Shown here piece after piece: positions 7,645 through 15,398 of a stretch of 62,056 nt of DNA (position 1 is the first letter of the stretch; every line of letters starts with the position of its first letter). A program made the translations under genes and the position numbers. The stretch covers positions 1-62,056 of the forward strand of contig CAMYKB010000022.1 of the NCBI GenBank assembly GCA_947258875.1. Direction: 5' to 3'. Below the pieces are notes generated by a model, which saw nothing but the letters and a program-made list of their open reading frames with translations, made no database searches and was not told the DNA's origin. This stretch comes from an uncultured Gammaproteobacteria bacterium (lineage in GTDB: Bacteria; Pseudomonadota; Gammaproteobacteria; CAMYKB01).

Positions 7645-9615
7645 CTAGAAAACGATATTCATCATCACCAGCATCACAACCAGGAACAATACAGTCATGA
7701 TGCCGCCCGCCTTCATGAAGTCCGGTACGCGGTAACCGGCTGGACCCATAATGAGCGCATTCACCTGGTGGGTGGGGATCAGGAAAGAGTTCGAGGTGGC
7801 GATAGCCACGGTCAGTGCGAATACCGCGGGATTGGCGCCGGCGGCAAGGGCGATATTGACCGCCAGAGGCACCAACAGTACGGTGGCGCCCACATTCGAC
7901 ATCACCAAGGTAAAGAAGGTGGCGAGTATCGCAACCGCAGCCTGCAATCCCCAGATCGGCACATCGCCCAGCAGGCTCAATGTTTGTTCGGCAATCCATG
8001 CCGCGGTGCCGGTGCCTTCCACTGCCATACCCAGTGGGATCAGGCTGGCCAGCAGGAATACGGTTTTCCAGCTGACGGCCCGGTAGGCCTCATCTATACT
8101 TAATACCCCGGAGAGGATCATCCCCAACGCGCCGGTCAGCAACGCAACAGACAGTTTTACTTCGACACCAAATATCCATTTCCCGAATAGAATCAATGAT
8201 AATGCAATGGCGAAAAACACTAACGCGTGCGGAACTTTATGTGGCCGCGATTCTTCGTGCGGGTATTCTGTTGTCACCACAACAAAGTCGCGGTTTTTTT
8301 CCAGGCGTGCCAGGTTTTCCCAGGGCACATGCACTACTAGAGTGTCGCCGGACTGGAACGGGGTGCTGCGCACGCCTTCGGTAATGGTTTCTCCGCCACG
8401 TTGGATCGCAAGCGCAGACAAGCCATAAGTCTTGCGCAGCCACACATCACGCGCAGTTTTGCCTATTAGGTTGGAACTGGGTGGGATTACGATCTCGGCG
8501 ATACCCGCCTTGGCTGGCGAGAGTATATTGGAAAATGTATCCAGATCGGTACGGGGTACGATACCTGCCTTTTCGGTTAGATCGTGCATCGCTGTATCAG
8601 ACGCCAGGAAAGCGAGTACGTTACCTTCTTCGATCACTACATCGCGTGCTAACCCGCCCGGAGCGATACGCAGGCGTGAAGGTGTGCGTACTGCCATGAT
8701 GCGGATTTTGTATTTAGTTTCGATCTTGTCAACGGCCTCACCAATGAGCACGCTGTTGGCAGGCACACGTACTTCGTGCAAGCCATAGGAGAGACCATAC
8801 AGCTCCTTGAAATAGGCCATGGTACTGGCGCCTTCGGTGCCGCCCGTTTTTTCCTTGGTGACAGGCAGGACAAAACGCCCGGCAACAACAAAATAAATAA
8901 TGCCGGTAGCGACCAACGCAAGTCCGATTGGCGTTACCGAAAACAAATTGAAGGTGGCCATTTTCTGGTCGGCCGGTAGCGCTTGATTGGATGTCAGGAT
9001 CAGGTCATTGAGCAGGATCAGGGGACTGGAGCCGATCATGGTGACTGTGCCACCGAGGATGGCGCAAAAACCCATCGGCATCAGAAGCCGAGACATCGGC
9101 AGGCCGGTACGTGAGGAGATGCGACTGACTACCGGAAGAAACAGGGCAGCGGCGCCGACGTTTTGCATAAAGCTGGAAATAATGCCGACGGTGCCGGAAA
9201 TCAACGGGATAATACGTTTTTCAGTACGGCCGCCGATCTGCATGATAAAGCCCGCGACTGTAGTCATGATGCCGGTTTTATCGAGGCCGGCACCGATAAT
9301 CATCACTGCGATAATCGAGATCACGGCATTACTGGAAAACCCATCAAACAGATTTGCTGCAGGAACCAGGGGTTCGGCGATGCCCAGCTTGGGGCCTATT
9401 ATGGTCATCAAACCCAGTAGTACCATGATGCAGATTGCGGCGACATCGACCGGGACGATTTCAAATGCAAACAGGTAGATGGTCAGGAGCAGGATCGCGC
9501 AAACCCATGCCACCGGCGTACTGGGGACAATGCTTGCAAGGTAGATACCGGCGATTACAAAAAGTACGGCGAAGATAATGCGCTTGATTGCCGTGGCGCC
9601 GAGCTTTGCGTGCAT
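7645..9615 (-). CDS. SLC13-family permease with two TrkA_C domains
   Basis: About 656 residues from the ATG at 9615, chosen because GGGG lies ~8 bases before it (another ATG at 9669 is in frame). Two hydrophobic halves (each with the family pattern of ~5 helices and re-entrant loops, e.g. FMQNVGAAALFLPVV and MSNVGATVLLVPLAV) flank a soluble middle with two RCK_C/TrkA_C-like regulatory domains (around 285-370 and 380-460). Such proteins are assigned to Na+-coupled transport of sulfate or carboxylates; substrate here unknown. Shares a 300-bp divergent control region with the SulP gene to its right, suggesting joint regulation. Confidence 0.88.
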   Translation of the reverse strand: MHAKLGATAIKRIIFAVLFVIAGIYLASIVPSTPVAWVCAILLLTIYLFAFEIVPVDVAAICIMVLLGLMTIIGPKLGIAEPLVPAANLFDGFSSNAVISIIAVMIIGAGLDKTGIMTTVAGFIMQIGGRTEKRIIPLISGTVGIISSFMQNVGAAALFLPVVSRISSRTGLPMSRLLMPMGFCAILGGTVTMIGSSPLILLNDLILTSNQALPADQKMATFNLFSVTPIGLALVATGIIYFVVAGRFVLPVTKEKTGGTEGASTMAYFKELYGLSYGLHEVRVPANSVLIGEAVDKIETKYKIRIMAVRTPSRLRIAPGGLARDVVIEEGNVLAFLASDTAMHDLTEKAGIVPRTDLDTFSNILSPAKAGIAEIVIPPSSNLIGKTARDVWLRKTYGLSALAIQRGGETITEGVRSTPFQSGDTLVVHVPWENLARLEKNRDFVVVTTEYPHEESRPHKVPHALVFFAIALSLILFGKWIFGVEVKLSVALLTGALGMILSGVLSIDEAYRAVSWKTVFLLASLIPLGMAVEGTGTAAWIAEQTLSLLGDVPIWGLQAAVAILATFFTLVMSNVGATVLLVPLAVNIALAAGANPAVFALTVAIATSNSFLIPTHQVNALIMGPAGYRVPDFMKAGGIMTVLFLVVMLVMMNIVF

Positions 9616-9921
9616 ATGTGTTACCCCGTGGTTTTGAATGTTGCTCTGAGTGTCATCTCTGGCGGGCAAGATTCATCATGCGCAGTCACAGCACGATCTG
9701 CAGCAAATCAGTTATGAATGAAACCGCCGGATATCCGAACAGCAGGCAGAGAAGTTAACAAAGCGCGTATGCTAGAATTTGCCCGGACCAGTATGTTCGG
9801 TGTTCGCTAACGCAGGTTTGTCTTCTGGTGGTTAAAGCTGTCGGGAAATCCGGATAGTATATAAGAAATATCTTATTTTGTTAAGTCCATAAATATCAGG
9901 CCGCGGGATAGAGAGGATATT

Positions 9922-11697
9922 TTGAAGGGACTAAGAAGGTTCTCCAGCGAATTCAGGCGGCGTTTTACGCCTTTTCTGGCCTGGATCGGAGAAATAAAAA
10001 ACCCAACGACACTGCGTGCGGACATCGTCGCAGGTGTTACCGTCGCCCTGGTACTGATCCCGCAGTCCATGGCCTATGCCCAGCTGGCCGGATTGCCCCC
10101 CTATTACGGTCTTTATGCCTCATTCATACCTGGCATAGTCGCGGCACTGTTCGGCTCGTCACGGCAACTGGCTACCGGGCCGGTTGCTGTTGTCTCGCTG
10201 ATGACGGCGGCGGCGCTAGAGCCGCTGGCGTCCGCTAACCCAGAGTTGTTCATCAGCTATGCCTTGTTGCTGGCGATGATGGTGGGCGTGTTCCAGATGT
10301 CACTGGGTCTGCTGCGTCTGGGGATACTGGTCGACTTTCTCTCGCACCCCGTGGTGATCGGATTTACCAATGCGGCGGCAATCATTATTGGCACTTCGCA
10401 GCTCGGTAAGCTGTTCGGTGTGGATGTGAGTAAAACCGACCATCATTATGAGAAGATCTGGCAAATACTGGTTGAGGCCAGCCAGCATAGTCACATTCCC
10501 ACCGTTGCCATGGCTGTGCTGGCACTGGGGATTATGATCGTGTTAAGGAAATATGCACCCAGGCTTCCTGCCGTATTAACAGCAGTAGCTGTGACGACAT
10601 TTATCTCCTGGGCATTCAAGTTTGAGCAAGCCGGTGGCGCGGTCGTAGGCGCCATCCCGCAGGGCATCCCGTTGCCCAAGCTGCCCGACTTCAACGTTTC
10701 GGTAATGCTGAAGATGTCAGGTGTTGCAGTGGCAATTTCGCTGATTGGGTTCATGGAGGCGATCTCCATCGCCAAGGCCATGGCGGCGCAGACGCGTCAA
10801 CGTCTGGACCCCAACCAGGAATTGGTCGGACAGGGCCTGGCAAACATAACCTCAAGCCTTTTCCAGGGTTATGCCGTCTCGGGTTCGTTCTCGCGTTCTG
10901 CGGTGAATATCAGTGCAGGCGCTGTTACCGGTTTCTCGTCTGTCATTACGGGCGCAGTCGTAGGCATCACATTGCTGGCCTTGACCCCCCTGCTCTATCA
11001 CCTGCCACAAGCCGCGCTCGCGGCTGTCATCATCATGGCTGTCGTTAACCTGGTCAAAATCGAGCCCATCAAGCATGCCTGGAAAGTACAAGTGCATGAT
11101 GGTGTTGTTGCTATCATCACCTTCGTCCTGACACTGGTCCTCGCTCCGCATCTTGAATGGGGCATCATTGTAGGTGTGGTGTTGTCGCTGGGTCTGTATA
11201 TATTCCGTACCATGCGCCCACGCGTTGTGGTGTTGTCACGGCATAAGGATGGCACCTTACGTGATGCCCATATAATGATCCTGCCGACCTGCTCTAATAT
11301 CTCGGTATTGCGTTTTGATGGCGAGCTGTTCTTCGCGAATACCGGTTATTTTGAAAACAAGGTACTGGAACGCGTTGCATCCAAACCTGAGCTGAAATTC
11401 GTCATCCTCGATGCGGAAAGCATTAATGGAATAGATGCCACAGGCGAAGAAATGTTGCGGCAACTTGTCCACCGTCTCGACAGTGCCGGCGTGCAATTGA
11501 TTTTTGCGCGCGCCAAAAGGCAAATTATGGATGCCTTCGAGGACGCCGGGTTTTTTAGATTAGTTAGCAAGGATTATTTCTTTCGCACGCGTACCAGGGC
11601 ATTGCAGTATGCCTGGGAGCAGTTAGGGGATGAGCATGTTCATGATGTGAAGGAGTGTCCGTTGGGATTTGATAAACCGCTTGAGAGTAAGGTGTAG
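9922..11697 (+). CDS. SulP-family anion transporter with STAS domain
   Basis: 591 residues with the complete SulP plan: N-terminal cytoplasmic tail, signature VTVALVLIPQSMAYAQLAGLPPYYGLYASF, ~12-14 membrane helices, and a C-terminal STAS domain (~445-560). SulP proteins move sulfate, bicarbonate or other small anions. The start is a TTG supported by GAGAGGA six bases upstream; no ATG fits better. It is divergent from the SLC13 permease. Near cbbP, sulfate export (a sulfur-oxidation product) or bicarbonate import are both plausible; the sequence alone does not decide. Unlike the remnant at 5511 it is intact. Confidence 0.93.
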   Translation: MKGLRRFSSEFRRRFTPFLAWIGEIKNPTTLRADIVAGVTVALVLIPQSMAYAQLAGLPPYYGLYASFIPGIVAALFGSSRQLATGPVAVVSLMTAAALEPLASANPELFISYALLLAMMVGVFQMSLGLLRLGILVDFLSHPVVIGFTNAAAIIIGTSQLGKLFGVDVSKTDHHYEKIWQILVEASQHSHIPTVAMAVLALGIMIVLRKYAPRLPAVLTAVAVTTFISWAFKFEQAGGAVVGAIPQGIPLPKLPDFNVSVMLKMSGVAVAISLIGFMEAISIAKAMAAQTRQRLDPNQELVGQGLANITSSLFQGYAVSGSFSRSAVNISAGAVTGFSSVITGAVVGITLLALTPLLYHLPQAALAAVIIMAVVNLVKIEPIKHAWKVQVHDGVVAIITFVLTLVLAPHLEWGIIVGVVLSLGLYIFRTMRPRVVVLSRHKDGTLRDAHIMILPTCSNISVLRFDGELFFANTGYFENKVLERVASKPELKFVILDAESINGIDATGEEMLRQLVHRLDSAGVQLIFARAKRQIMDAFEDAGFFRLVSKDYFFRTRTRALQYAWEQLGDEHVHDVKECPLGFDKPLESKV

Positions 11698-11715
11698 TTA
11701 CATACGCCTATTCTA

Positions 11716-12219
11716 GTGTTGTCGGCTGAAACGAAATTGAAGAAAGCGGCCAGTGAAGGAGACTGGATTACAGCTTCCGAAGTTCTGATTTCTGTGACTG
11801 ACAGACTCAATCAGATGGGACAGCATCTTTGGGCGCCTGATCAGGTGTCTGTCTCGGGCTCAAAGAGCCAATATGGCTTGGAAGAATTGCATTTCGTCAT
11901 TTTGGGCGATGTTGTAACCGAGGTGGTATTTATCAAGGAACAAGATAAGTTTTTTTGGCCTGAGATTGACGGCAACGACAGTATTTTTTTCCATAAGTTA
12001 GCCCTCAAGCCAGAGTTTTGCGGCAAAGGTTTCGGGGGAAAAGTACTCTGTCTTATCGAAAAATATGCCAAACAGAATAGCAAGAGCTGGTTGCGTGTTG
12101 ATTGTGATGATTGCGTTAAGTTGAGGGGGTTTTACGAAGAATACAGCTTTAAGTTAGTGGATTGTCGGATAATCGATGGGTTTAACGTGGTGCGATATAA
12201 ATTAGCTATAAATTCGTAG
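11716..12219 (+). CDS. GNAT-family N-acetyltransferase
   Basis: 167 residues with a recognisable GNAT core: a beta-strand FFHKLALKPEFCGKGFGGKVL containing the acetyl-CoA pyrophosphate loop (CGKGFGGK), a following helix, and the LRGFYEEYSFKLVD motif B region. Substrate unknown. No ATG begins the frame; GTG at 11716 or the following TTG could serve, and no strong RBS is visible, so the start is uncertain. It follows the SulP gene by 18 bp and might be cotranscribed. Clearly lower GC than SulP. Confidence 0.7.
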   Translation: MLSAETKLKKAASEGDWITASEVLISVTDRLNQMGQHLWAPDQVSVSGSKSQYGLEELHFVILGDVVTEVVFIKEQDKFFWPEIDGNDSIFFHKLALKPEFCGKGFGGKVLCLIEKYAKQNSKSWLRVDCDDCVKLRGFYEEYSFKLVDCRIIDGFNVVRYKLAINS

Positions 12220-12461
12220 CCTGGGTGTAGCGTAGCGTAACCTGGGTCTTGTGTCGCTAACGTGACGATTGTTTTTGCGGGTATTCGCACCCGCGGGCGA
12301 CGCGCGCGTTCCTTCGCGCGCCCTTCGCTCTCAGCCAAAGCTTTACGATGCTCGGGCGTGACAATGGGAAAATCAAAAAAATTAACCATCAGCGTCCAGT
12401 TCTTCTTGAATTGGTTATTATTCGGTGGGCACATACAAAATAATCAAACATCGGTAATTTT
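12220..12461. other. Non-coding spacer with GC-rich hairpins
   Basis: Contains a GCGCGCG/CGCGCGC palindrome at 12302-12321 and repeated CCTGGGT segments at 12221 and 12241. A 100-codon frame on the reverse strand crosses these repeats, but its composition (Arg/Ala-rich through the palindromes) looks like read-through of repeat DNA, and I do not call it a gene. Confidence 0.4.
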
Positions 12462-12692
12462 ATGGATATGAAAGACGTTTTAACAAATGAATTCGTTGTT
12501 AGATCTGACGAATCAACAGAGAAGTTGAATTTTTACGGCGCTGGTACAGAAGAAGCGCAACCCTTCCCTATCGAGCTTAGGCTTGAAACGCTTCTTGATA
12601 TGGGTCTCGAAGACGCATCTAAGTGGGTGGGAAAGACGATTCTTCTATTAGTGTCCACTATGAGAGAGAAGCTGTTTAGGTTAAAAGACTGA
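12462..12692 (+). CDS. Small protein of unknown function
   Basis: 76 codons starting at ATG 12462, with a second in-frame ATG at 12468. The product is acidic with balanced composition, amphipathic helices (ELRLETLLDMGLEDASKWVG) and a short hydrophobic stretch ILLLVS near the end. No motif recognised and no strong RBS. It sits alone between a GNAT gene and the TRAP binding protein. It could be a genuine small protein or chance; the non-random composition favours the former slightly. Confidence 0.35.
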   Translation: MDMKDVLTNEFVVRSDESTEKLNFYGAGTEEAQPFPIELRLETLLDMGLEDASKWVGKTILLLVSTMREKLFRLKD

Positions 12693-12940
12693 ATTACAAA
12701 ATCTGGTTTTGATTTTTTCCTATCAGATGCAGTCGAGCATCTCGGTGCGTAACCCCGGCTTTGTGTTGTTAAGGCGATGATTGTTGCGTGTGAGTAGCCA
12801 CGGTTCTTTTGATCTTGCCGCGTCAGCTTATTCTGGAATGTAACTACCTATGTGTTTTAATACTATCGGCCGTTATTAAGGCAGTGTTGCGGGCAGGGCG
12901 GCGACGGCGATAAATAAATCCGAATCATTATGGTGAATGT

Positions 12941-14086
12941 ATGAAGCGAAGAGACTTTATCAAGAAGGGCGCAGGTGCCGGTGCGTTGGCGCTGGGTGTT
13001 GTGGGTTGCGGTAAGGAAGCAGAAGAGAGTGCCAACAACACTGCGGCTGTTGCCAGTGAAGCGGCTGGGGTAATGACCGCTGCGCCAGCCGTGGTGTCGA
13101 AAACCTACGAGTGGAAGATGGTAACGACCTGGCCGAAGAATTTTCCGGGGTTGGGCAGTGGCGCAGAATTTCTGGCCAAGCTTATTACGGAGATGTCCGG
13201 TGGCCGTCTCAGGGTGAAGGTTTATGGCGCCAATGAGCTGGTGCCTGCTTTCGAGATTTTTGATGCGGTTGCCAGCGGTACTGCCGAGATGGGTCATGGC
13301 GGTGCCTATTACTGGAAGGGCAAGGACGAGGCGGTACAGTTTTTTTCAACCGTACCCTTCGGCATGACGGCGCAGGAGATGAACGCCTGGCTGTATTACG
13401 GCGGCGGTATGGATTTGTGGAAAGAGGTCTATGAACCTTTTGGTTTATATCCTGCGGCGGCTGGCAATACAGGTGTGCAGATGGGCGGCTGGTTTAACAA
13501 AGAGATCAATTCGGTGGATGACCTCAAGGGGCTGAAGATGCGTATTCCCGGTCTGGGTGGAGAGGTGTTGCGGCGTGCGGGGGGTACGCCAGTTACTCTG
13601 CCAGGCGGCGAAATTTTTACTTCGCTGCAATCGGGTAATATCGATGCTACCGAATGGGTCGGTCCCTATAATGACCTGGCCTTCGGTCTCTATAAGGCGG
13701 CGAAATATTATTACTATCCAGGTTGGCATGAGCCGGGCGCCACGTTGGAATGCTTCACTAACAAGAGCGCTTTAGAAGCGTTGCCCGCCGATTTGCAGAG
13801 TATCGTGATCAATGCTTGCCGCGTCGCCAACCAGGACATGCTTGCCGAGTACACGGCGCGCAACAATGACGCCCTGAATACACTGATTAACGACCACGGC
13901 GTCGATTTGAGGAAATATCCAGACAAGGTGCTCGAAGAGCTGCGGGTACTCTCTGCGCAGGTTGTCAGCGAGGTTGCAGACAAGAGTCCGTTGGCGCAGC
14001 GTATTTATGATTCCTATACACAATTCAAGCAGAAGGCGGTTGCCTGGCATGAGGTCTCGGAGAGGTCGTACCTTAATTCAAGATAG
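12941..14086 (+). CDS. Tat-exported TRAP transporter substrate-binding lipoprotein (DctP family)
   Basis: 381 residues. The N-terminus combines a twin-arginine motif (RRDFIKK, residues 3-9), a short hydrophobic run and a lipobox ending at Cys23, so it should be exported folded and anchored by lipid. The rest is a DctP-family binding protein closest in pattern to TakP-like proteins that bind 2-oxo acids through a cation (KMVTTWPKNFPG, SGTAEMGHGGAYYW, GLKMRIPGLGGEV, TEWVGPYNDLAFGL). It presumably delivers substrate to the DctQ/DctM membrane pair at 18017-19917, which is on the other strand, with two regulatory genes in between. Substrate inferred, not shown. Confidence 0.88.
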   Translation: MKRRDFIKKGAGAGALALGVVGCGKEAEESANNTAAVASEAAGVMTAAPAVVSKTYEWKMVTTWPKNFPGLGSGAEFLAKLITEMSGGRLRVKVYGANELVPAFEIFDAVASGTAEMGHGGAYYWKGKDEAVQFFSTVPFGMTAQEMNAWLYYGGGMDLWKEVYEPFGLYPAAAGNTGVQMGGWFNKEINSVDDLKGLKMRIPGLGGEVLRRAGGTPVTLPGGEIFTSLQSGNIDATEWVGPYNDLAFGLYKAAKYYYYPGWHEPGATLECFTNKSALEALPADLQSIVINACRVANQDMLAEYTARNNDALNTLINDHGVDLRKYPDKVLEELRVLSAQVVSEVADKSPLAQRIYDSYTQFKQKAVAWHEVSERSYLNSR

Positions 14087-14232
14087 CTCTAAAAAATATA
14101 TATCAAACAATGAGTTATAATCTGCATGGGCTCCCTCGAGAGGCTTGCTGCCATGCTGCGGAGGCTTGTTCTATGATCTAGGGGTGTTCATACTAAGTTG
14201 CAGGGAAAGCAACCAGCGGGTGGGTTTGAACA

Positions 14233-15369
14233 GTGAACAGTTTGTTGGATGGCATGCAAGGCGAATTGACCGAAACAATGACAAGCGGTACACAGGAGGA
14301 CACCAACCCCAGGCGACGTTCGAGCGCCATGATCATCGATGATCAGTTTACCGGCCGCAAGATCCTTGAAGAATTGATCCAAGGTATAGATCCTGAGCTT
14401 ATGGTTGAAAGTTTTTCGAGTCCGCTGGAGGCTCTGGAGCGTGTCAACCAACAAATCCCTGATCTGATAATCACCGATTACCGTATGCCAGAACTTGATG
14501 GTGTTGAGTTTATCAAACGTTTGCGCGCGATACCTGAGTGTGAGGACATACCTCTGATTGTTGTTACGGTTGTCGAAGATCCAAGTGTGCGTTATGAGGC
14601 GCTCGATGCTGGGGCGACCGATTTCCTGGTACGACCCATAGATCAACATGAGTGCCGTGCGCGCTGCCGCAACCTGCTGATGATGCGCAAACAGCAAAAG
14701 ATCATAATGAACCGTGCACTGTTGTTGGAAGAGCAGGTTGCTGCGGAGACCCGTGAAATTCGTCTGCGCGAACGCGATTCGTTGTTACGCCTGGCGCGAG
14801 TTTGTGAATATCGGGATGAAGGCTCAGGCAATCACATTCTTCGCATAGGTCGATTCAGCCGCATCATTGCCGAAGCTCTGGATCTCTCTATACGCGAGTG
14901 TGAGGAAGTAGAACTTGCTGCGCCGTTGCATGACATCGGTAGAGTTAGTATTCCTGACCGTATCTTACTGAGTCCGGAAAAACTATCGGTGGAAGATCAG
15001 AAAATCATGCAGTCGCATACCACCATCGGTCACCAGTTGCTGGCTGATAGCCCTTCACGTTACCTGCAGCTGGGCGCGGTTATCGCATTAACACACCATG
15101 AAAAATATGATGGTAGTGGCTATCCGCAGGGCTTGAAGGGCGATGAGATACCGTTGGCGGCGCGGATTGTTGCCGTGGCTGATGTCTATGAAGCGCTCAC
15201 CACAAAACGCGCCTATAAATCTGCCTGGTCGTGCGAAAAGGCGGTCGCCTATATACAAGAGGAATCCGGTAAACATTTTGATCCCGCCTGTGTTGGTGCG
15301 CTTGTAAGCAGAATTGATGCGATCCGTGAAAGCGGGGCAACTTTAAAGGATGAGCTGCCTTCTGGTTAA
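14233..15369 (+). CDS. RpfG-like response regulator with HD-GYP domain
   Basis: 378 residues: receiver domain (~32-150, phosphorylatable Asp82, acidic pair Asp36/Asp37), a coiled linker (150-190) and an HD-GYP phosphodiesterase domain (~185-365) with His233-Asp234, His288-His289-Glu290 and GYP at 296-298. HD-GYP domains hydrolyse cyclic-di-GMP. The receiver's conserved Lys of the K-P motif is Arg134 here (FLVRPID). Start is GTG 14233 after GGTGGG. It is 29 bp upstream of an RpfC-like kinase, the same pairing as RpfC/RpfG of Xanthomonas diffusible-signal sensing; no RpfF synthase is present in the window. Confidence 0.9.
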   Translation: MNSLLDGMQGELTETMTSGTQEDTNPRRRSSAMIIDDQFTGRKILEELIQGIDPELMVESFSSPLEALERVNQQIPDLIITDYRMPELDGVEFIKRLRAIPECEDIPLIVVTVVEDPSVRYEALDAGATDFLVRPIDQHECRARCRNLLMMRKQQKIIMNRALLLEEQVAAETREIRLRERDSLLRLARVCEYRDEGSGNHILRIGRFSRIIAEALDLSIRECEEVELAAPLHDIGRVSIPDRILLSPEKLSVEDQKIMQSHTTIGHQLLADSPSRYLQLGAVIALTHHEKYDGSGYPQGLKGDEIPLAARIVAVADVYEALTTKRAYKSAWSCEKAVAYIQEESGKHFDPACVGALVSRIDAIRESGATLKDELPSG

Positions 15370-15398
15370 GCTTGTGACAAGACACTTCTATAGGTGCT

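Noticed and set aside
7588-8103. His/Gln-rich forward frame opposite the SLC13 permease
   Set aside because: Composition is the expected mirror of hydrophobic membrane codons on the other strand.
12132-12434. 100-codon reverse frame across GC-rich hairpins
   Set aside because: Its N-terminal part is plausible but the middle is read-through of palindromic repeats and the end overlaps the acetyltransferase gene; no family recognised.
14188-14697. Reverse frame opposite the HD-GYP regulator
   Set aside because: Covers an unmistakable receiver domain on the forward strand; no independent evidence.
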